DNA of 21,766 bases from JABMRP01 sp964444795 (lineage in GTDB: Bacteria; Planctomycetota; Planctomycetia; Pirellulales; Thermoguttaceae), in NCBI GenBank assembly GCA_964444795.1, contig CAYUIQ010000155.1, positions 1 through 21,766 of the forward strand, read 5' to 3'. Below, one piece after another: positions 1 through 11,488 of the stretch; the stretch's first letter is position 1, and every line of letters starts with the position of its first letter. A model generated the notes under the pieces. The model saw only the letters and a program-made list of their open reading frames with translations, was not told the origin of the DNA and ran no database searches. The position numbers and the translations under genes were made by a program.

Positions 1-786
1 CGGCAAAATCATGATGTAGACGGCCGGATGCGAGTAGAACCAGAAGAAATGTTGGAAGAGAATCGGATCGCCGCCCAAATCGGGATCGAAGATCCCCAGG
101 TTCAAGGTGATTTCCATCGCCAGCATCAAGACGGTAATCCCCAGCACCGGCGTGGCCAGTACTTGGATCAGGGCGGTGGCGTAAAGCGACCAGAGAAACA
201 GGGGCATCTTGAACCAAGTCATCCCCGGCGGGCGCATGGTATGCACCGTGGCGATGAAGTTGATACCCGTGAAAATCGAACTGAACCCCAGAACGAAGGC
301 CCCGAGGCCCGCCATGAGGACGCTGGACTTGGTCGTGATGGCGTAAGGGACGTAGAGTGTCCAGCCGGTATCCAGCCTGTTGAGGGCCAGCGTGAGGACA
401 AAGAACAACGCTCCCGTCACCCAGAGGTAGAAGCTGGCCAGGTTGAGCCGCGGGAAGGCGACGTCCTTGGCCCCGAGCATGACCGGCAGGATGAAATTCC
501 CGAACGCCGCGGGAATGCTGGGGATGATGAAGAGGAAGATCATCACCGCCCCGTGCAGCGTGAACATGTGGTTGTACGATTCGGCGTCCATCATCGTTCG
601 GCCGGGCGAGAACAACTCGATCCGCACGGCCAAGGCAAACAGCCCGCCCAAAAACAACGACGAGGCAATCGCCACGAGGTACATTACGCCGATCCGCTTG
701 TGATCGAGCGTGAAGGCCCACGACTTCCACCCGCGGGTGTGCGTCAAGTAGTTGTCGGTGCTCTCGGGAATCGTGCCGCTGGCCAT
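1..786 (-). CDS. ctaD: Cytochrome c oxidase subunit I, A2-type (partial, C-terminus outside window)
   Basis: This is the catalytic subunit of a heme-copper oxidase, which reduces O2 at a heme-CuB centre in the cytoplasmic membrane and pumps protons. Only the first 262 residues are inside the window; the frame is open to base 1. Family signatures are clear: WAFTLDHKRIG near the N-terminus, the HGAVMIFLF helix that carries a low-spin heme ligand, and FWFYSHPAVY at bases 16-42, where His253 and Tyr257 are the expected CuB ligand and cross-linked tyrosine. The glutamate normally found in HPEVY of A1-type enzymes is alanine (residue 255), and a Tyr-Ser pair precedes the histidine, which is the known hallmark of A2-type oxidases. 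The ATG at 786 lies 8 bases after the subunit II stop, with AAAGGA upstream. The gene is last in the respiratory operon within this window. Confidence 0.97.
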   Translation of the reverse strand, partial: MASGTIPESTDNYLTHTRGWKSWAFTLDHKRIGVMYLVAIASSLFLGGLFALAVRIELFSPGRTMMDAESYNHMFTLHGAVMIFLFIIPSIPAAFGNFILPVMLGAKDVAFPRLNLASFYLWVTGALFFVLTLALNRLDTGWTLYVPYAITTKSSVLMAGLGAFVLGFSSIFTGINFIATVHTMRPPGMTWFKMPLFLWSLYATALIQVLATPVLGITVLMLAMEITLNLGIFDPDLGGDPILFQHFFWFYSHPAVYIMILP

Positions 787-794
787 CGTGGTTT

Positions 795-1817
795 CTAATC
801 CTTTAATGATTCGATAAACGCTTTGATATAACGGATTTGTTCGTCGGAGAGCCGGCCCTTATAGGAACTCATTTTGTCGGGATACCCGCGGCGGATCTTC
901 TCGCTGGGATAGAAAAGCGATTCCTTGAGGTACTCGTAATCGACTTCCGTGTCCGGAGCGTTGGAAAACTCGTGCGTCTCGCCCCAGATACCCTTGAAGC
1001 TGGGACCGACCACCTCGACACCGTCGACTTCCATGGTCCCGTCGATTGAATGGCACTGGATGCAACTGTATCGGTTGTAGATATCCTCGCCCCGCTCCTT
1101 TGCCGGTTTGCTCTGATCCTTGGCCCGCGCGTCGGCCAGCCACGCGTCGAAATCGGCCTGCCGGTGAACGACCACCGTGGCCAGCATGGTGGAGTGGTTC
1201 GTGCCACAGTATTCGGTACACTTCAGCGCGTGCCGACTCGTTTCGCCTTGCCACGGTGCCTCGAACCAAGTCTCCGTTTTGCGTCCCGGAACAATGTCCA
1301 TCTTGACGCGGAAGTCGGGAATCCAGAGGCTGTGGATCACGTCGTCGGAGCGCATGACCAGGCGCACGGGCCGATCGGCCGGGACGTGCAATTCAGTGGC
1401 TTCCAACCCGTCGTAGAGAAACAACCAACTCCACTGGCCCGCCACGACCTCGATTTCGTAGGCGTTGTCCGGGACGGTGCGCATCTGCACGTATCCGACG
1501 AAGCCCTCGTAGAAGATGTAAGTGACGATCATCAGCGGGATGACGCTCCAGAAGATCTCCAGCGCCGTGCTGTGTTTTACGTCCGATTGTGGCCCGACGC
1601 CCGGGCGATACCGGTAGCGAATCACGAAGAGCGTCATCAGCCCGAGGATCAAGAGGAAGAAAAAGGCACTGATGCCCAGCAGTGTGTAGAAGAGATTGTC
1701 GACCGCCGGGGCAATCGTCGAGCGTTGCGGCGGAAGCCAAAACGTCCCTTCCCGGAGCCCGAAGAGGCTCACGGCCGGCTGCTCCAGGACGTTGCACAAA
1801 CCGAGCATCGCGGTCAT
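795..1817 (-). CDS. ctaC: Cytochrome c oxidase subunit II with fused C-terminal cytochrome c (caa3-type)
   Basis: This subunit takes electrons from the respiratory chain through its own heme c and a binuclear CuA centre and hands them to subunit I. In the 340-residue product, two membrane helices lie at about 42-66 and 84-110. The cupredoxin domain carries the CuA ligands His162, Cys200, Glu202, Cys204, His208 and Met211 (CTEYCGTNHSTM). A C-terminal cytochrome c domain has CIQCH at 252-256 and a probable axial Met316. The start is the ATG at 1817, which follows GAGGAAACGCC and overlaps the SCO stop as ATGA. The frame stays open upstream to 2246, but that part lies inside the SCO gene and has no family similarity. 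The fused heme domain marks a caa3 oxidase that does not strictly need a separate soluble cytochrome c. Confidence 0.97.
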   Translation of the reverse strand: MTAMLGLCNVLEQPAVSLFGLREGTFWLPPQRSTIAPAVDNLFYTLLGISAFFFLLILGLMTLFVIRYRYRPGVGPQSDVKHSTALEIFWSVIPLMIVTYIFYEGFVGYVQMRTVPDNAYEIEVVAGQWSWLFLYDGLEATELHVPADRPVRLVMRSDDVIHSLWIPDFRVKMDIVPGRKTETWFEAPWQGETSRHALKCTEYCGTNHSTMLATVVVHRQADFDAWLADARAKDQSKPAKERGEDIYNRYSCIQCHSIDGTMEVDGVEVVGPSFKGIWGETHEFSNAPDTEVDYEYLKESLFYPSEKIRRGYPDKMSSYKGRLSDEQIRYIKAFIESLKD

Positions 1818-2698
1818 GGCGTTTCCTCGGGAGTATGAGATTCCTGGCGTCTTCTCTTCCGCACCCCGCGCCGCCAAAAAAGGGCCACCATGCCGGCCAT
1901 CAAGACCAGAGTGACCGCCCCGCCGACGCGCATCATGCGCACCGCCGCCGGGCCGTAACGGCCCGACGAGGGGTCGTAGGCAAAACAGGAGAGAAAGAAC
2001 TGGTCCTTTATCGTGCCGATCTTGCCGTCGGCCGCCTCGACCAACACCAGGCGAAGCGTTTCCGGGTCGTTTCTGATTTGGGCGAGATACTGCGAGACGC
2101 GGCCGTCGGGCGTGCAGATCATCAGCACCGCCTCGTGGGCGAATTCCCCGGTCTCTTCGACCCGGCGATACCCGAATCCGACCGTTTCGGCCAGCGTGCG
2201 GATGTTCTCCTCGGAACCGGTGACGAAGTGCCAGCCGTTGTCGCAACCTTCCCGGCCGTAGAGCAGAAGGTACTTCGCCTTGGTTTCGGCGGCTCGCGAG
2301 GTTTTTTCGTCCGGATCGATGCTCACGGTAAGCACTTGAAACTCATCGCCGAGATCCCAGCCGATCTCTCCCAGCGTCTTGACCAGACCGTTGAGTTGCA
2401 GGCTGCAGAGTTTAGGGCAGTTGGAATAGTTCATCGTCAGGATCACGGGGCGGGAGCCATCGAAGTAGTCCGCCAGCGTGACTGGCTTACCGTCGGAATC
2501 GACGAAGGCAAGATCCAGCGGGATTTGGGCGTCGAGGTTCTGCGAGATGCCCACGCCTTCGAGATCTTTGGGCAACGGTTCGGTACGCTCGGCAGCGGCG
2601 CGAGTTACGAGGCCGGCCAGTAGGCCCACTGCGACAAGAAACGCGGCGAGGCGCGTCGGAGCGGCCGGCCGGCGGGTAATCCAGCGGGCGTTTTGCAT
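1814..2698 (-). CDS. sco: SCO1/SenC/PrrC-family copper chaperone
   Basis: This is a thioredoxin-fold, membrane-anchored protein of the SCO family, which delivers or reduces copper during assembly of the CuA site of oxidase subunit II. The 294-residue product has an N-terminal hydrophobic segment (about 17-36, signal or anchor), the copper-binding CPKLC motif (Cys94 and Cys98) after NYSN, and the expected distal histidine (His188 in FAHEAV). A second hydrophobic helix at about 258-276 is followed by a very basic tail (RRGVRKRRR), so the C-terminus is probably anchored too. The ATG at 2698 has AGGAG eight bases upstream; an in-frame ATG at 2767 would add residues overlapping the upstream small gene and lacks a ribosome site. 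It overlaps ctaC by 4 bases, matching its role as assembly factor for that subunit. Confidence 0.95.
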   Translation of the reverse strand: MQNARWITRRPAAPTRLAAFLVAVGLLAGLVTRAAAERTEPLPKDLEGVGISQNLDAQIPLDLAFVDSDGKPVTLADYFDGSRPVILTMNYSNCPKLCSLQLNGLVKTLGEIGWDLGDEFQVLTVSIDPDEKTSRAAETKAKYLLLYGREGCDNGWHFVTGSEENIRTLAETVGFGYRRVEETGEFAHEAVLMICTPDGRVSQYLAQIRNDPETLRLVLVEAADGKIGTIKDQFFLSCFAYDPSSGRYGPAAVRMMRVGGAVTLVLMAGMVALFWRRGVRKRRRQESHTPEETP

Positions 2699-2720
2699 GG
2701 GACTTGCTCCTATGGCAACG

Positions 2721-3020
2721 TTATCGGTGTTCGGCTCGTAACTCCACGAGCACTTGCTCCATGGCATCGTCGATGGGCACGATGCCCTCGACGGGTTCGT
2801 TACCCTCGGGATCGGCGAGTCCGGCCAACTTGGCCTCTTGCCGGGCGACGAGTATCTCGACCTCGGAGGCAGACGCCGATTCCTGCAACGAATGATCCTG
2901 CTTCTTGTCCTGGTACTGATAAAGGATCACCAGCACGAGGATCAGGGCGGTCAGGAGGATCACACTGACGGTCCCCACGGCAGCGATCAGCGGCGTATTG
3001 ATTTCTTCCTGGCTGGCCAC
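2721..3020 (-). CDS. Small single-helix membrane protein in the respiratory operon
   Basis: I do not recognise a named family. The 99-residue product has a short polar N-terminus, one strongly hydrophobic helix at about residues 11-34 (VGTVSVILLTALILVLVILY), and an acidic soluble tail. The start appears to be GTG at 3020, with AAGGA upstream; the nearby ATG at 3025 is out of frame. The gene lies 22 bases upstream of the SCO gene and follows the repeat-filled gap after actF. Its position between ACIII and oxidase genes suggests a small accessory or linking subunit of one of these complexes, but this is inference from context only. Confidence 0.8.
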   Translation of the reverse strand: MASQEEINTPLIAAVGTVSVILLTALILVLVILYQYQDKKQDHSLQESASASEVEILVARQEAKLAGLADPEGNEPVEGIVPIDDAMEQVLVELRAEHR

Positions 3021-3039
3021 GGCATGGTCCTTCTTCTTA

Positions 3040-3254
3040 GCAATCTACGCCGAAGGCGTTTCACAACAAAGCCCAGGGTCGCGCAGCGCACCCTGGGTGG
3101 CGTTGGCGGGAAACGCCATCAACCCCAACGGGGTTGCACACCCACCGGCGTCATGTAGAACGCCTTTGGCGTTCGTTTCGTCGTTCTATTCTCCCAACCT
3201 AGGGTGCGCTGCGCGACCCTCGGCTTTGTTGTTTTGACCCCGTTGGGGGCGACG
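3040..3254. repeat. Intergenic inverted-repeat element inside the respiratory operon
   Basis: The gap between actF and the small membrane protein is filled by repeat structure. Two 36-base arms, 3063-3098 and 3197-3232, are inverted copies matching at 34 of 36 positions; each also contains the palindromic core GGGTCGCGCAGCGCACCC. Inside and beside them are smaller palindromes: CAACCCC-AAC-GGGGTTG at 3120-3136, AACGCCTTTGGCGTT at 3159-3173, and GACCCCGTTGGGGG at 3236-3249. No credible gene is present. It looks like a small non-autonomous repeat such as a MITE or REP cluster. In RNA the arms could form a long hairpin that separates ACIII expression from oxidase expression, but that role is inferred. 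Confidence 0.85.
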
Positions 3255-4478
3255 TTAAACATTCTCAAAAGCCAACGATTCCTCCAGACGCGGATCCCGG
3301 CTCGCCACCAAGGACCGCTCACCCGCGGTGCGGAGCACGCCCGCGGAGTACAACGCGACCAGCCCGACCAGACACAAAAGATCCGTCATCGAAAAGACCG
3401 GCCCCTCGGGATCCAGCACGGGCATTACCAGCCAGTAGAGGTCGAGCCAGTGCATGACCAGCAGCCAGACGGCCCAAAAGACCAGCAGCGGCCGATTCCG
3501 CTTGACGTGGCGCGAAAGCAACCCGCAAAACGGAATCAGCAGATGACCGGCCAGCAAGACCACCGCCACGGCGCCCCATCCGCCGGAGAGCCGGGCGCGA
3601 TACCAAACGGTTTCCTCGGGAATGTTGGCGTACCAGATCAACATGTATTGCGAAAAGGCGATATATCCCCAGAACACGACGAAGGCGAAGAGCAGTTTCC
3701 CCAGGTCGTGGTAATGTTCGACGGTGATCGATTCGGTCAGCCGGCCCGACCGCTGGAGCCATGCGGCGGCGATAATCAACAGTCCCAAAAAGCCAACGAC
3801 GGCGCCGGAGAAATAGTACAACCCGTAGATCGTGCTGAACCACGCGGGCTCCAGCGACATCAGCCAGTCGAACGCCGCGAAGGTGATCGTCAGGAACAAC
3901 AGCAACAGAGCCGGAGCGCTGGCCCGCTGCATCCGCAGCGTAAGTCGGGGGTCGCCCGATTGATCCTGTTCGCACGACCGGGCGAGAAAGAACCGGGCCA
4001 GGAATCCCCAGACAAGGAAATAGACGACGCAGCGCATGCCGAAAAACGCCGGGCTGAGATAGCCCGCCTTGTGTTGCAGATGCGGATCGGATTGGACCAT
4101 TTCGGTATCGGCCCAACCGTACAGGCTGTCGTCTCCCAACAGCACGGGTATGACGATCGGCAAAAAGAGTATGACCAGCACGGGCATCGCCCCGGCAATG
4201 ATCTCGGCCAACCGCCGCACCGTCACGCTCCACCCGGAGCGCGTGGCATGTTGCACGGCCACGAACAGCAGCGCGCCCAGCGAAAAACTCAACACGAAGC
4301 AATAGCCAACCAGATAGGCGTGAAAGAATCGCGACAGGCCCTGCTCGCCAAAGAGTCCGACGAGGAAAGCGGTCAGCAACGCGACGCCGCCGAGAGGGGC
4401 CAACACGGCGACGGCACGACGACCGGAGCCATCGAGGGTCGTTTGTTCGGGCGGGTTGTTCGGGGTGTCGGTGGTCAT
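3255..4478 (-). CDS. actF: Alternative Complex III membrane subunit ActF (quinol:cytochrome c oxidoreductase)
   Basis: ActF is one of the two large multi-helix quinol-side membrane subunits of ACIII. The 407-residue product has about ten hydrophobic helices and a typical ActF block in the second half, EHYHDLGKLLFAFVVFW followed by SQYMLIWYANIPEE, then HWLDLYWLVMP. It lacks cofactor-binding cysteine motifs, as expected. I take the ATG at 4478. An in-frame ATG at 4529 exists, but its extra 17 codons would run through a GC-rich hairpin, and neither start has a strong ribosome site. It follows the ActD-ActE fusion by about 60 bases, and its stop abuts the 3040-3254 repeat. Confidence 0.93.
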   Translation of the reverse strand: MTTDTPNNPPEQTTLDGSGRRAVAVLAPLGGVALLTAFLVGLFGEQGLSRFFHAYLVGYCFVLSFSLGALLFVAVQHATRSGWSVTVRRLAEIIAGAMPVLVILFLPIVIPVLLGDDSLYGWADTEMVQSDPHLQHKAGYLSPAFFGMRCVVYFLVWGFLARFFLARSCEQDQSGDPRLTLRMQRASAPALLLLFLTITFAAFDWLMSLEPAWFSTIYGLYYFSGAVVGFLGLLIIAAAWLQRSGRLTESITVEHYHDLGKLLFAFVVFWGYIAFSQYMLIWYANIPEETVWYRARLSGGWGAVAVVLLAGHLLIPFCGLLSRHVKRNRPLLVFWAVWLLVMHWLDLYWLVMPVLDPEGPVFSMTDLLCLVGLVALYSAGVLRTAGERSLVASRDPRLEESLAFENV

Positions 4479-4497
4479 GTTGGATGGTGGTTCTCGA

Positions 4498-4519
4498 CCC
4501 GGGGGATGCAACCCCCGGG
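4498..4519. repeat. GC-rich hairpin between actDE and actF
   Basis: An 8-base perfect stem (CCCGGGGG at 4498-4505 and CCCCCGGG at 4512-4519) closes a 6-base loop. It lies just upstream of the chosen actF start and after the actDE stop. There is no U-run, so it is not a classic terminator. It could stabilise an mRNA end or tune translation of actF, or be a fragment of a dispersed intergenic repeat. Confidence 0.6.
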
Positions 4520-4540
4520 CGTGGATCATGAGAGAGATGG

Positions 4541-5863
4541 TTACGGTTGAGTGTCGTTCTCCTCCGGTTGAATCTCATTTCCATTCGCTTCGGGCTCATC
4601 CGCTTCGACCGTGGCCTGTTGGCTTCGCTGGAGGGCTCGTACGTAGAGCACGATCCGCCAGCGGTCGTCGACCGGGATTTGCCATTTGTAGGCAGGCATC
4701 GTACGTCCTGGACCGGTGCCCACGCCATGGGATATTGTATGAAAAATCTTGCCCACGGGCATCGCCCGGACCTCCGGGTGGGCCAGCGACCGCGGAGGCG
4801 CCCACGTGGTGTCGTCTCGCTCGAACGCCCGGAGCATGGTCATGCCGTCGCCGTCGCCGGCCCGGCCGTGACAAGTGGCACAGAATATATTGAACCGCTC
4901 CCGGCCCCGCCGCATCGAGTCGTCGTCCAGCGAAACTCTCTCGGGAAACCGGCCGACCAAACGCTTGGGCGGCTCGTCGAGGACACGGTCCGCGTCCAGA
5001 ATCGCCTCCTCGGCCCGGGCTAGTCCGCCGCGCCAGTAGTCGTCGGCCTGGCGAAGCTGGCCGTCGGCGATGGTCCCCTCGGGCGGCAGTCGCATGGCCC
5101 GGCCGTCGGCAAACCACGGGTTGGCGTTTTGGGCGCGGAATTTCGGCTGGAAGTCCATGTCAGAGATGATGTGGATCCGCGGCGAGGTCGACTTCGTGTT
5201 GCGGACGATCAGAATCACCAGCGGCGGCAGCATGGCCAAGGCCACGAGAATCGCACCGCCCCAAACCAACACCCGGGGAACACGCGGCGCGGCGGACGAT
5301 TCCCGGCACGTTTCCACCGCGGTGGCTCCCAGCGAAGACAGCAACTCGGCGGTGCCGGCGGCGTCGAACTTCGCATCGCTTGAATCGATCGAAATGAAGA
5401 AGCCGTCGGACGTGACGCGGCGAAATCGGGCCACGGAAAAGAGCGGATGAAACCACCGCGGCAGATTGTTCAAGGCCAGCGCGCCGACAAATGCCGTGAT
5501 GCCGCTGAACAAAACAATCAGCTCGAACGTGACCGGGATGTTGGCCGGCAGGCTGAACAGCGGCTTGCCGCTGATGAGAAACGGATAGTCTATCGCGTTG
5601 GTCCACCACTGCAGCAACAGCGCGACGATTGCCCCGGTCACGCCTGCTCCCAACACCAGCCAGGGCAGCGGCGTCGGCCGAATACCCATCGCCGGGTCGA
5701 TCCCATGGACCGGGAACGGGCTGTGGCAATCCCAGCGAGTGTAGCCGGCCTCGCGCACACGGCGAGCCGCGGCGACCAGCGCCTCGGGATCCGCGAACTG
5801 GCCCAGCACGCCGGCTGTGGTCATTGCGGTGGTCGTCTCAGGGGGTGTTTCGTTTTCAGCCAT
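4541..5863 (-). CDS. actDE: Fused ActD (DUF3341) - ActE (monoheme cytochrome c) subunit of Alternative Complex III
   Basis: In many bacteria ActD and ActE are separate; here one 440-residue protein carries both. Residues about 14-225 form the ActD/DUF3341 part, starting with GVLGQFADPEALVAAARRVR, with membrane helices at about 67-86, 111-131 and 198-220. Residues about 235-415 form the ActE cytochrome c, beginning DMDFQPKFRAQ, with heme motif CATCH at 328-332 and a probable axial Met389 in MPAY. The tail after 415 is acidic and low in complexity. ATG at 5863 starts 2 bases after the actC stop. The heme would pass electrons from the complex to the caa3 oxidase encoded downstream. The continuous frame with no internal start argues for a true fusion. 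Confidence 0.95.
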   Translation of the reverse strand: MAENETPPETTTAMTTAGVLGQFADPEALVAAARRVREAGYTRWDCHSPFPVHGIDPAMGIRPTPLPWLVLGAGVTGAIVALLLQWWTNAIDYPFLISGKPLFSLPANIPVTFELIVLFSGITAFVGALALNNLPRWFHPLFSVARFRRVTSDGFFISIDSSDAKFDAAGTAELLSSLGATAVETCRESSAAPRVPRVLVWGGAILVALAMLPPLVILIVRNTKSTSPRIHIISDMDFQPKFRAQNANPWFADGRAMRLPPEGTIADGQLRQADDYWRGGLARAEEAILDADRVLDEPPKRLVGRFPERVSLDDDSMRRGRERFNIFCATCHGRAGDGDGMTMLRAFERDDTTWAPPRSLAHPEVRAMPVGKIFHTISHGVGTGPGRTMPAYKWQIPVDDRWRIVLYVRALQRSQQATVEADEPEANGNEIQPEENDTQP

Positions 5864-5865
5864 GA

Positions 5866-7252
5866 TTACTCGGTCGAATCGGCGGCGTGATCATCGCCGT
5901 GCGGCAATACGGTCTTCACTTCCGCCATCGCCACCATGGGCAAGTAGCGGCAGAACAACAGAAACAGGGTGAAGAATAATCCAAAACTACCCAACAACAT
6001 CAGAATATCGATCGGCGTGGGCACGAATTGCCCCCAACTCGAGGGCAGGAAATCGCGGCAAAGCGAGGTGACCACGATCACAAACCGCTCAAACCACATA
6101 CCGACATTCACAAAAACCGCGATGACGATCATGATCCACGGCGTGGTGCGGCATTTCTTGAACCAAAACAGTTGCGGTATCGCCACGTTGCAGCTGATCA
6201 TAATCCAATAGGCCCAGGCATACGGCCCGAACGCGCGATTGACAAACGCGAACTGCTCGAACTGGCTGCCGCTGTACCAGGCGATGAAAAACTCCACTCC
6301 GTAAGCGTATCCGACCATGCAACTCGTGGCCAGGATGATTTTGTTCATGTTCTCCAGATGGCGGATGGTGACGAAGTCCTTCAGTCCGAAATAGGCCCGG
6401 GCCGGCACCATCAGCGTGACCACCATCGCAAACCCGCTGAAGATGGCCCCGGCGACGAAGTACGGCGGTAGGATCGTCGTATGCCAACCGGGCACCTGAG
6501 ACACGGCGAAGTCGAAACTGACCACCGAATGCACGCTGAGGACTAGCGGCGTGGCCAATGCGGCCAACAGCAAGTAGGCCCGCTCGTAGACGTGCCATTG
6601 CCGAGCCGAGCCGCGCCATCCGACGGCCAGAAGCCCGTAGGCCAGCTTCCGCACGCGGCTCGTTGCCCGATCGCGAAGCGTGGCCAGATCGGGGATCATG
6701 CCCAAAAACCAGAAGAGAAACGAGATCGTCGCGTAGGTGCTCACCGCAAACACGTCCCACAGCAGCGGGCTGCGGAAGTTGGGCCACATCGACATCTGAT
6801 TCGGATAGGGGGCCAGCCAATACGCCAGCCACACCCGGCCGATATGGATACCGGGAAAAAGGCCCGCACACATCACGGCGAAGATGGTCATCGCCTCTGC
6901 CGCGCGGTTGATACTCGTGCGCCATCGCTGGCGGAAGAGAAAGAGGATGGCCGAGATGAGCGTACCGGCGTGTCCGATCCCGATCCAGAAGACGAAATTC
7001 ACAATCGGCCAGCCCCAGAAGGCCGGCGAGTTGTTCCCCCAAACGCCCACGCCCGTGACGATCAGATACCCGATGGCCAGGAAGAGGATGCCGGTGAGCG
7101 AAGTGGTGATCGCGATTGCCACATACCACGCGGGCGGTGTCCGCGGGCACTCGACCAGCGTCGATACCTTGTCGGTGATCGATCCGTAGTCGTGATCACC
7201 GACGACCAGCGGCGCGCGCCGTGTGGGATCGTCGCTGAGGTTATCGTCGGCC

Positions 7253-7272
<20 letters not shown>
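5866..7272 (-). CDS. actC: Alternative Complex III NrfD/PsrC-like membrane subunit ActC
   Basis: ActC belongs to the NrfD/PsrC family and provides the quinol-binding membrane side of ACIII next to the ActB Fe-S subunit. The 468-residue product has about ten membrane helices. Recognisable family segments include FWGWPIVNFVFWIGIGHAG, a HIGRVWLAYWLAPYPN loop, LWDVFAVSTYATISFLFW, VPGWHTTILPPYFVAGAIFSG, and MWFERFVIVVTSL near the end. ATG at 7272 lies 20 bases inside the 3' end of actB, so the two are translationally coupled. The C-terminal tail is soluble and charged. It is similar in length and layout to characterised ActC proteins, and I see no abnormality. Confidence 0.96.
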
Positions 7273-10308
<3,036 letters not shown>

Positions 10309-10318
<10 letters not shown>

Positions 10319-10974
10319 GTGGAGCAATCCGTCGACGGATCAATATGGTCCCGATCTCGCAGAGTGTCCCCCTGTTCAGAGGGACTATTTCCGCGCACCC
10401 AGTCCATATCGGTGACTTTATCTTTGGGCCGTAGATGCGGCTCGGGATGGCGATGGCAGTCGAGGCACCAGCCCATGCTCAGCGTTTTGATCTGGCTGAC
10501 ACGCTCCATTCGGTCGACCCGGCCGTGGCACGAGACGCAGCCGACGCCTCGGGAGACATGGGCGCTATGGTCAAAATAGGCGAAGTCCGGCAGGTCATGC
10601 ACACGAATCCAGCGGATGGGAGTTCCCTGCTTGGAACTGTCGCGGACCAACCTCAACGGGTCACTCTTTGGCGGATCCCAGGCCGCACCCACCCGCAAGT
10701 GGCAGTTCATACAAGTCGCGGTGGGTGGAATCGCGGCCCTCGCCGCCGTTTCGACCGTGGTATGGCAGTAGCGGCAGTCGATGCCCAGGTCGCCCGCGTG
10801 TTGGGCATGACTGAACGGCACGGGCTGGATCGGTTCGTATCCCACATCGGTCGTATACGGCGATCCGCCAAGATAGAGCAACCCGAGGAAATAGGCAGGA
10901 ACCAGGACCGCCACCCCACCGGCAACGGGGCGCACTCGGTCGATCCATCTCGGGGAGTGACGTGGGGCCATCAT
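10309..10974 (-). CDS. actA: Alternative Complex III pentaheme cytochrome c subunit ActA
   Basis: This is a membrane-anchored multiheme cytochrome c, the first gene of the ACIII operon. The 221-residue product has one N-terminal helix (about 17-36) and five CxxCH motifs: CRYCH 67-71, CMNCH 88-92, CVSCH 146-150, CLDCH 170-174 and CSTCH 217-221. Several extra histidines (FSHAQH, FDHSAH) are placed to act as distal ligands, as in the cytochrome c7/NrfH-like fold. The protein ends exactly on the histidine of the fifth motif. Tandem ATGs at 10974 and 10971 both fit. The role is to carry electrons from ActB towards the oxidase. Confidence 0.96.
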
Positions 10975-11488
10975 TGTTTCGCGGGGGTCGGCTGGTTTCG
11001 GTCAATCGTCGGTGTGCCGGCGCGCGAGTGGGTCCGAAACGTTTCGACCACTGGCAAGCGGTGCAATATACGCGTGCGGGCAGCGGAAGTTACCCCGTCA
11101 AAGGTATACTCCTTTGGGTGAAAAGAAAAGGGATCCCGACAACATATCCGTCGATAGCTTCGCTCTGGGCGTGTCGATGTCGGGTGGTGGAATGCTCCGC
11201 CTCCGGAGGTCTTTCGGGCCACCTGTGTTAAGCGGGGGGCACGTAACCCACTTTCCCTCATTAGAGTTGTTTTTGTGGGCGGTGCGCACGAAGAGGGCCC
11301 GTGGCATACTTGATTGTTTCGTGGGCGTGTCATAAACTGACGTTGATTTGTGGAAACACGAAATCGGGCTTTGCTTCGTTTTCATGTGCGCACGTAAGCT
11401 GGGGTACGCCGGATCGGGAAATCTCCCGCCGACTCGCCACTGCGTGTAACAACGGTGACCGCCAGGCCCAGCGTAGGGAGGGCGAACG
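10975..11488. other. Intergenic region between divergent actA and the csrA-receiver gene
   Basis: About 510 bases without a convincing gene. It must hold the promoters of the minus-strand respiratory operon and of the plus-strand regulator. Weak candidates visible by eye: on the minus strand, TATATT at 11070-11065 (a -10-like box, with TTGACG at 11101-11096 but an over-long 25-base spacer); on the plus strand, TTGATT at 11310-11315 with TAAACT at 11333-11338 after a 17-base spacer. A short inverted repeat, CAAAGG-TATACT-CCTTTG, lies at 11099-11116. None of these is strong. Confidence 0.5.

Noticed and set aside
28..798. Long open frame on the plus strand opposite ctaD
   Set aside because: It is the antisense shadow of a clear COX1 gene, rich in Arg/Gly/Asp/Glu as expected from high-GC antisense frames, with no family similarity.
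1818..2246. Upstream in-frame extension of ctaC to 2246
   Set aside because: It lies inside the SCO gene, has no oxidase similarity, and the ATG at 1817 has a good ribosome site and ATGA coupling.
3063..3232. Repeat arms as a CRISPR array
   Set aside because: There are only two arms, in inverted rather than direct orientation, with no regular spacers and no cas genes.
3204..4550. Open plus-strand frame of about 450 codons opposite actF
   Set aside because: Antisense to a convincing ten-helix membrane protein; its composition (Gln, His, Arg, Pro rich) is that of a shadow frame.
11012..11335. Short open frames in the actA to csrA-receiver gap
   Set aside because: No ribosome sites of note and no recognisable domains; overlapping frames on both strands are equally open.
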